From NCBI RefSeq assembly GCF_003857035.1, contig NZ_QGSY01000161.1, positions 16,530 to 80,529 on the forward strand: a stretch of DNA of 64,000 bases. Direction: 5' to 3'. The first letter of the stretch is position 1; every line of letters starts with the position of its first letter. Below the pieces are notes generated by a model. It did no database searches. It saw only the letters and a program-made list of their open reading frames with translations, and had not been told where the DNA came from. The stretch is from Micromonospora arida (GTDB taxonomy: Bacteria > Actinomycetota > Actinomycetes > Mycobacteriales > Micromonosporaceae). A program made the translations under genes and the position numbers. Shown here piece after piece: positions 61,149-64,000 of this stretch.

Positions 61149-63785
61149 ATGACATCTCGTGCAACATCCGTACGCCCGCGTCCTCGACGCGCCGTCCGGC
61201 ACCTGCTCGTCGGGCTCACCGTGGCCCTGGTCGCGGCCCTCACCCCGACCGGTGCCACCGCGCCCGCGCAGGCCGCGCCCACCCTGCTGTCCCAGGGCCG
61301 CCCCGCCACCGCCTCGTCCACCGAGAACGCCGGCACCCCGGCCTCCGCAGCCGTCGACGGCAACACCGGCACCCGCTGGGCCAGCGCGTTCAGCGACCCG
61401 CAGTGGCTTCAGGTCGACCTGGGCGCCCGCGCCACCATCAGCCAGGTCGACCTGCTCTGGGAGGGCGCCTACGGCCGGGCCTTCCAGCTCCAGACCTCCG
61501 ACGACGGGGCCACCTGGACGACCATCTACTCGACCACGACCGGCACCGGCGGCACCCAGAACCTCACCGTCACCGGCGCCGGCCGCTACGTGCGGATGAA
61601 CGGCACCGCCCGGGGCACCGGCTACGGCTACTCGCTCTGGGAGTTCCAGGTGTACGGCGAGACCGGCGGCACCACGCCGACCTGCGGCAGCACCAACGTC
61701 GCGCAGGGCAGCCCGGCGACCGCCTCGTCCAGCCAGGACGCCGGCCTCGCGGCATCCGCGGCGGTCGACGGCAACACGGGCACCCGCTGGGCCAGCACCG
61801 CCAGCGACCCGCAGTGGCTGCGCGTCGACCTCGGCAGCACCCGCACCATCTGCCGGGTGGTGCTCACCTGGGAGGCCGCGTACGCCCGGGCCTTCCAGCT
61901 CCAGACCTCGGCCGACGGGGCCACCTGGACCACCATCTACTCCACCACCACGGCCACCGGCGGCACGCAGTCCCTCACCGTCGCCGGCAGCGGGCGCTAC
62001 CTGCGGATGTACGGCACCGCCCGGGGCACCGCCTACGGCTACTCGCTGTGGGAACTGGCGGTGAACACCACCGGCGGCGGGACCGGCGAGCCCCCGGTCG
62101 ATACGACCGACCCGCGCAACCCGAACCTCGGGCCGAACACGTTCGTCTTCGACCCGAGCACGCCGACGTCGACGATCCAGAGTCGACTGAACACCATCTT
62201 CACGCAACAGGAGACCAACCAGTTCGGCCCGCAGCGCTACGCGGTGCTGTTCAAGCCCGGTACCTACACCGCCGACGTCAACCTCGGCTTCTTCACCCAG
62301 GTCGCCGGCCTCGGCATGAGCCCCGACGACGTCAACCTCAACGGCCACGTGCGTGCCGAGGCGTTCTGGTTCGGCGGCAACGCCACCCAGAACTTCTGGC
62401 GGGCCGCCGAGAACCTGTCGGTCACCCTGCCCGCCGGGCAGACCGTGGAGCGCTGGGCGGTGTCCCAGGCGGCGCCGTACCGGCGGATGCACCTGCGCGG
62501 CGCGCAGAACCAGATCCAGCTCTGGAACGGCGGCGACGGCTGGTCCAGCGGTGGTCTGATGGCCGACACCCGCATCGACGGCCTGGTCGTCTCCGGCTCG
62601 CAGCAGCAGTGGTACTCCCGCAACAGCGAGTTCGGCAACGGCTGGACCGGCTCGGTGTGGAACATGGTCTTCCAGGGCGTCAACGGCGCTCCGGCGCCGA
62701 GCTTCCCCAACCCGTCGCACACGGTCATCCCGCAGACCCCGCAGGTCCGGGAGAAGCCGTTCCTGTACGTCGACGGCACCGGTGAGTACCGGGTCTTCGT
62801 GCCGGCGCTGCGCACCAACTCGACCGGAACCAGCTGGTACAACAAGACCCCGGCCGGCTCGTCCATCTCGCTGTCGCAGTTCTACGTGGTCCAGCCCGGC
62901 ACCAGCGCCGCCACCATCAACGCGGCCCTCGCCCAGGGGCGGCACCTGCTCTTCACCCCGGGCGTGCACCGCGTCACCGAGCCGATCCAGGTCAACCGGG
63001 CCGACACTGTCGTCCTCGGTCTCGGCCTGGCCACCATCCAGGCCGACAACGGCGCGGTGGGCATGCGGGTGGCCGATGTGGACGGCGTGAAGGTGGCCGG
63101 CCTCATGTTCGAGGCAGGCACGACGAACTCGCCGGTGCTGATGGAGGTCGGGCCGTCCGGCTCGTCCGCGAGTCACGCCACGAACCCGACCTCTTTGCAC
63201 GACGTGTTCTTCCGTATCGGCGGGCCGCACGTCGGCAAGGCCACCAACACGCTGACGGTCAACAGCGACAACGTGATCGGCGACCACATGTGGTTGTGGC
63301 GGGCTGACCACGCCGCCAGCGGCGTGCCGACCGGGTGGACGCTGAACACCGCCGACACCGGGCTCACCGTCAACGGCGACAACGTCACCATGTACGGCCT
63401 CTTCGTCGAGCACTACCAGAAGTACCAGACCATCTGGAACTGCAACGGCGGCCGGACGTACTTCTACCAGAACGAGCTGCCGTACGACCCGCCCAACCAG
63501 GCGGCCTGGATGAACGGGTCGACCCGGGGCTACGCCGCGTACAAGGTCGCCGATTCGGTGACCAGCCACCAGGCGTTCGGGCTGGGCAGCTACAGCTACT
63601 TCAACGTCAATCCCGCTGTGGTGGAGGAGCGGGCCTTCGAGGTGCCCAACAACCCGAACGTGCGCTTCACCAACATGGTCACCGTCTCGCTCGGTGGCGT
63701 CGGCACCATCAACCGGGTGATCAACAACGCCGGTGGTACCGCGAACGCGGCCAACCAGCAGGTGTACCTGACCACCTACCCCTGA
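61149..63785 (+). CDS. Secreted protein with two F5/8-type C domains and a beta-helix catalytic-like region
   Basis: About 878 residues from the ATG at 61149 (MTSRATSVRPRPRRAVRHLL); an upstream start at 60999 would span the operator. A signal peptide ends near AQA (about residue 40). Two tandem discoidin/CBM32-like modules follow (each with AAVDGNTGTRWAS and PQWLxVDLG), about residues 42-160 and 175-300. From about 325 to the end is a repetitive beta-helix-like region (FKPGTYTADVNLGFFTQVAGLG; LLFTPGVHRVTEPIQVNRADTVVLGLG), as in GH55-like or pectate-lyase-like proteins. Probably a secreted polysaccharide-binding glycosidase or lyase. Confidence 0.85.
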   Translation: MTSRATSVRPRPRRAVRHLLVGLTVALVAALTPTGATAPAQAAPTLLSQGRPATASSTENAGTPASAAVDGNTGTRWASAFSDPQWLQVDLGARATISQVDLLWEGAYGRAFQLQTSDDGATWTTIYSTTTGTGGTQNLTVTGAGRYVRMNGTARGTGYGYSLWEFQVYGETGGTTPTCGSTNVAQGSPATASSSQDAGLAASAAVDGNTGTRWASTASDPQWLRVDLGSTRTICRVVLTWEAAYARAFQLQTSADGATWTTIYSTTTATGGTQSLTVAGSGRYLRMYGTARGTAYGYSLWELAVNTTGGGTGEPPVDTTDPRNPNLGPNTFVFDPSTPTSTIQSRLNTIFTQQETNQFGPQRYAVLFKPGTYTADVNLGFFTQVAGLGMSPDDVNLNGHVRAEAFWFGGNATQNFWRAAENLSVTLPAGQTVERWAVSQAAPYRRMHLRGAQNQIQLWNGGDGWSSGGLMADTRIDGLVVSGSQQQWYSRNSEFGNGWTGSVWNMVFQGVNGAPAPSFPNPSHTVIPQTPQVREKPFLYVDGTGEYRVFVPALRTNSTGTSWYNKTPAGSSISLSQFYVVQPGTSAATINAALAQGRHLLFTPGVHRVTEPIQVNRADTVVLGLGLATIQADNGAVGMRVADVDGVKVAGLMFEAGTTNSPVLMEVGPSGSSASHATNPTSLHDVFFRIGGPHVGKATNTLTVNSDNVIGDHMWLWRADHAASGVPTGWTLNTADTGLTVNGDNVTMYGLFVEHYQKYQTIWNCNGGRTYFYQNELPYDPPNQAAWMNGSTRGYAAYKVADSVTSHQAFGLGSYSYFNVNPAVVEERAFEVPNNPNVRFTNMVTVSLGGVGTINRVINNAGGTANAANQQVYLTTYP

Positions 63786-63849
63786 CCGGGGCGCCCGCGC
63801 CGGCCCGGTCCTCCGTGAACGGGTCGGTCGGGTAGCACCCAGGGCCGTG

Positions 63850-63880
63850 GCCGGCCCGGTCCCGCCGAGACCGGGCCGGC
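63850..63880. terminator. Hairpin terminator between convergent genes
   Basis: Perfect 12-bp arms (63850-63861 and 63869-63880) with a 7-nt loop, between the beta-helix gene and the opposing monoamine oxidase gene. Confidence 0.7.
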
Positions 63881-63894
63881 TGCGGTCGTGCCGC

Positions 63895-64000
63895 TCAGCC
63901 GGCCAGGACCTCGGCCGCCGCCCGTTCACCGGCACGCACCGCGCCCTCCAGGTAGCCACTCCAGCGGGTGGCCGTCTCGGTGCCCGCCCAGTGCACCCGC
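63895..64000 (-). CDS. C-terminal end of a flavin-dependent monoamine oxidase (partial)
   Basis: The last 34 residues read [20 protein letters not shown] followed by [11 protein letters not shown], ending at the stop codon on 63895-63897. WAGTETAxxWxGYxEGAVxxGERAA is the C-terminal flavin-contact motif of FAD-dependent amine oxidases (MAO family). The rest lies beyond the window edge. Confidence 0.85.
   Translation of the reverse strand, partial: RVHWAGTETATRWSGYLEGAVRAGERAAAEVLAG

Noticed and set aside
61131..63959. 942-codon frame opposite the beta-helix gene
   Set aside because: Repetitive Gly/Val/Arg composition mirrors the opposite strand; no domain or signal peptide.

Overview
The window is very GC-rich, uses many GTG starts and 4-bp ATGA/GTGA stop-start overlaps, and encodes actinobacterial-type families: an ECF sigma factor fused to a SnoaL-like domain, LacI/MarR/TetR/ROK regulators, DUF993, TMEM175, large secreted PKD/CBM proteins, and lipoprotein-dependent sugar ABC systems. 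This fits a soil actinomycete, most likely a Micromonospora-like member of the Micromonosporaceae. That assignment rests on gene content and repeat style, not on a marker gene. No rRNA, tRNA, CRISPR array, prophage or insertion sequence was recognised.

Layout. 1-8 kb: the end of a flavin-reductase-like gene, a divergent SDR/LysR pair, an ECF sigma factor translationally coupled to an NDH-2-like flavoprotein, an MFS exporter, a GNAT enzyme, a fasciclin protein and an APH-like kinase. 8.2-17.8 kb: a LacI-controlled uptake and catabolism locus (two cupins, a THI5/NMT1-type ABC importer, Gfo/Idh dehydrogenase, DUF993 aldolase-like protein, sugar-phosphate isomerase-like protein, cytosine-permease-like transporter). 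Its substrate cannot be named from the sequence and it is the best candidate here for an undescribed pathway. 17.8-30.2 kb: a MarR/lipoprotein pair, an Eis-like GNAT, a large subtilase, an orotate phosphoribosyltransferase, small enzymes, an MFS pseudogene, and a very large secreted ThuA/sorbosone-dehydrogenase/PKD/CBM6 protein. 30.4-38.3 kb: a flavin monooxygenase/TetR pair sharing an operator, a PP2C-like protein, a flavoprotein divergent from a PIG-V-like mannosyltransferase, and small genes. 38.3-41.6 kb: a four-gene molybdate operon (TOBE regulator, modA, modB, modC), every junction a 4-bp overlap. 42-48 kb: smpB, a large membrane protein with a lipase-like motif, and a two-component redox pair (receiver/thioredoxin-reductase fusion plus cNMP-binding histidine kinase). 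48-54.8 kb: Nudix, ArsR/SRPBCC, a PaoABC-like molybdenum aldehyde oxidoreductase divergent from a MocA-like gene, and TMEM175. 54.9-64 kb: a beta-glucosidase/sugar ABC operon with a divergent ROK regulator, a secreted F5/8-type C/beta-helix protein, and the end of a flavin monoamine oxidase.

Themes. (1) Carbohydrate acquisition under LacI/CebR/ROK-type control: several 12-18-bp AGCGCT-centred palindromes precede transport or secreted-enzyme genes. (2) Molybdenum: uptake, cofactor cytidylylation and a molybdo-hydroxylase within 16 kb. (3) Unusual small repeats: three independent tandem duplications (60, 27 and 24 bp) sit exactly across stop or stop-start junctions, one with a dispersed relative at another stop codon, and three palindromic hairpin elements lie between genes, two of them clearly of one family.
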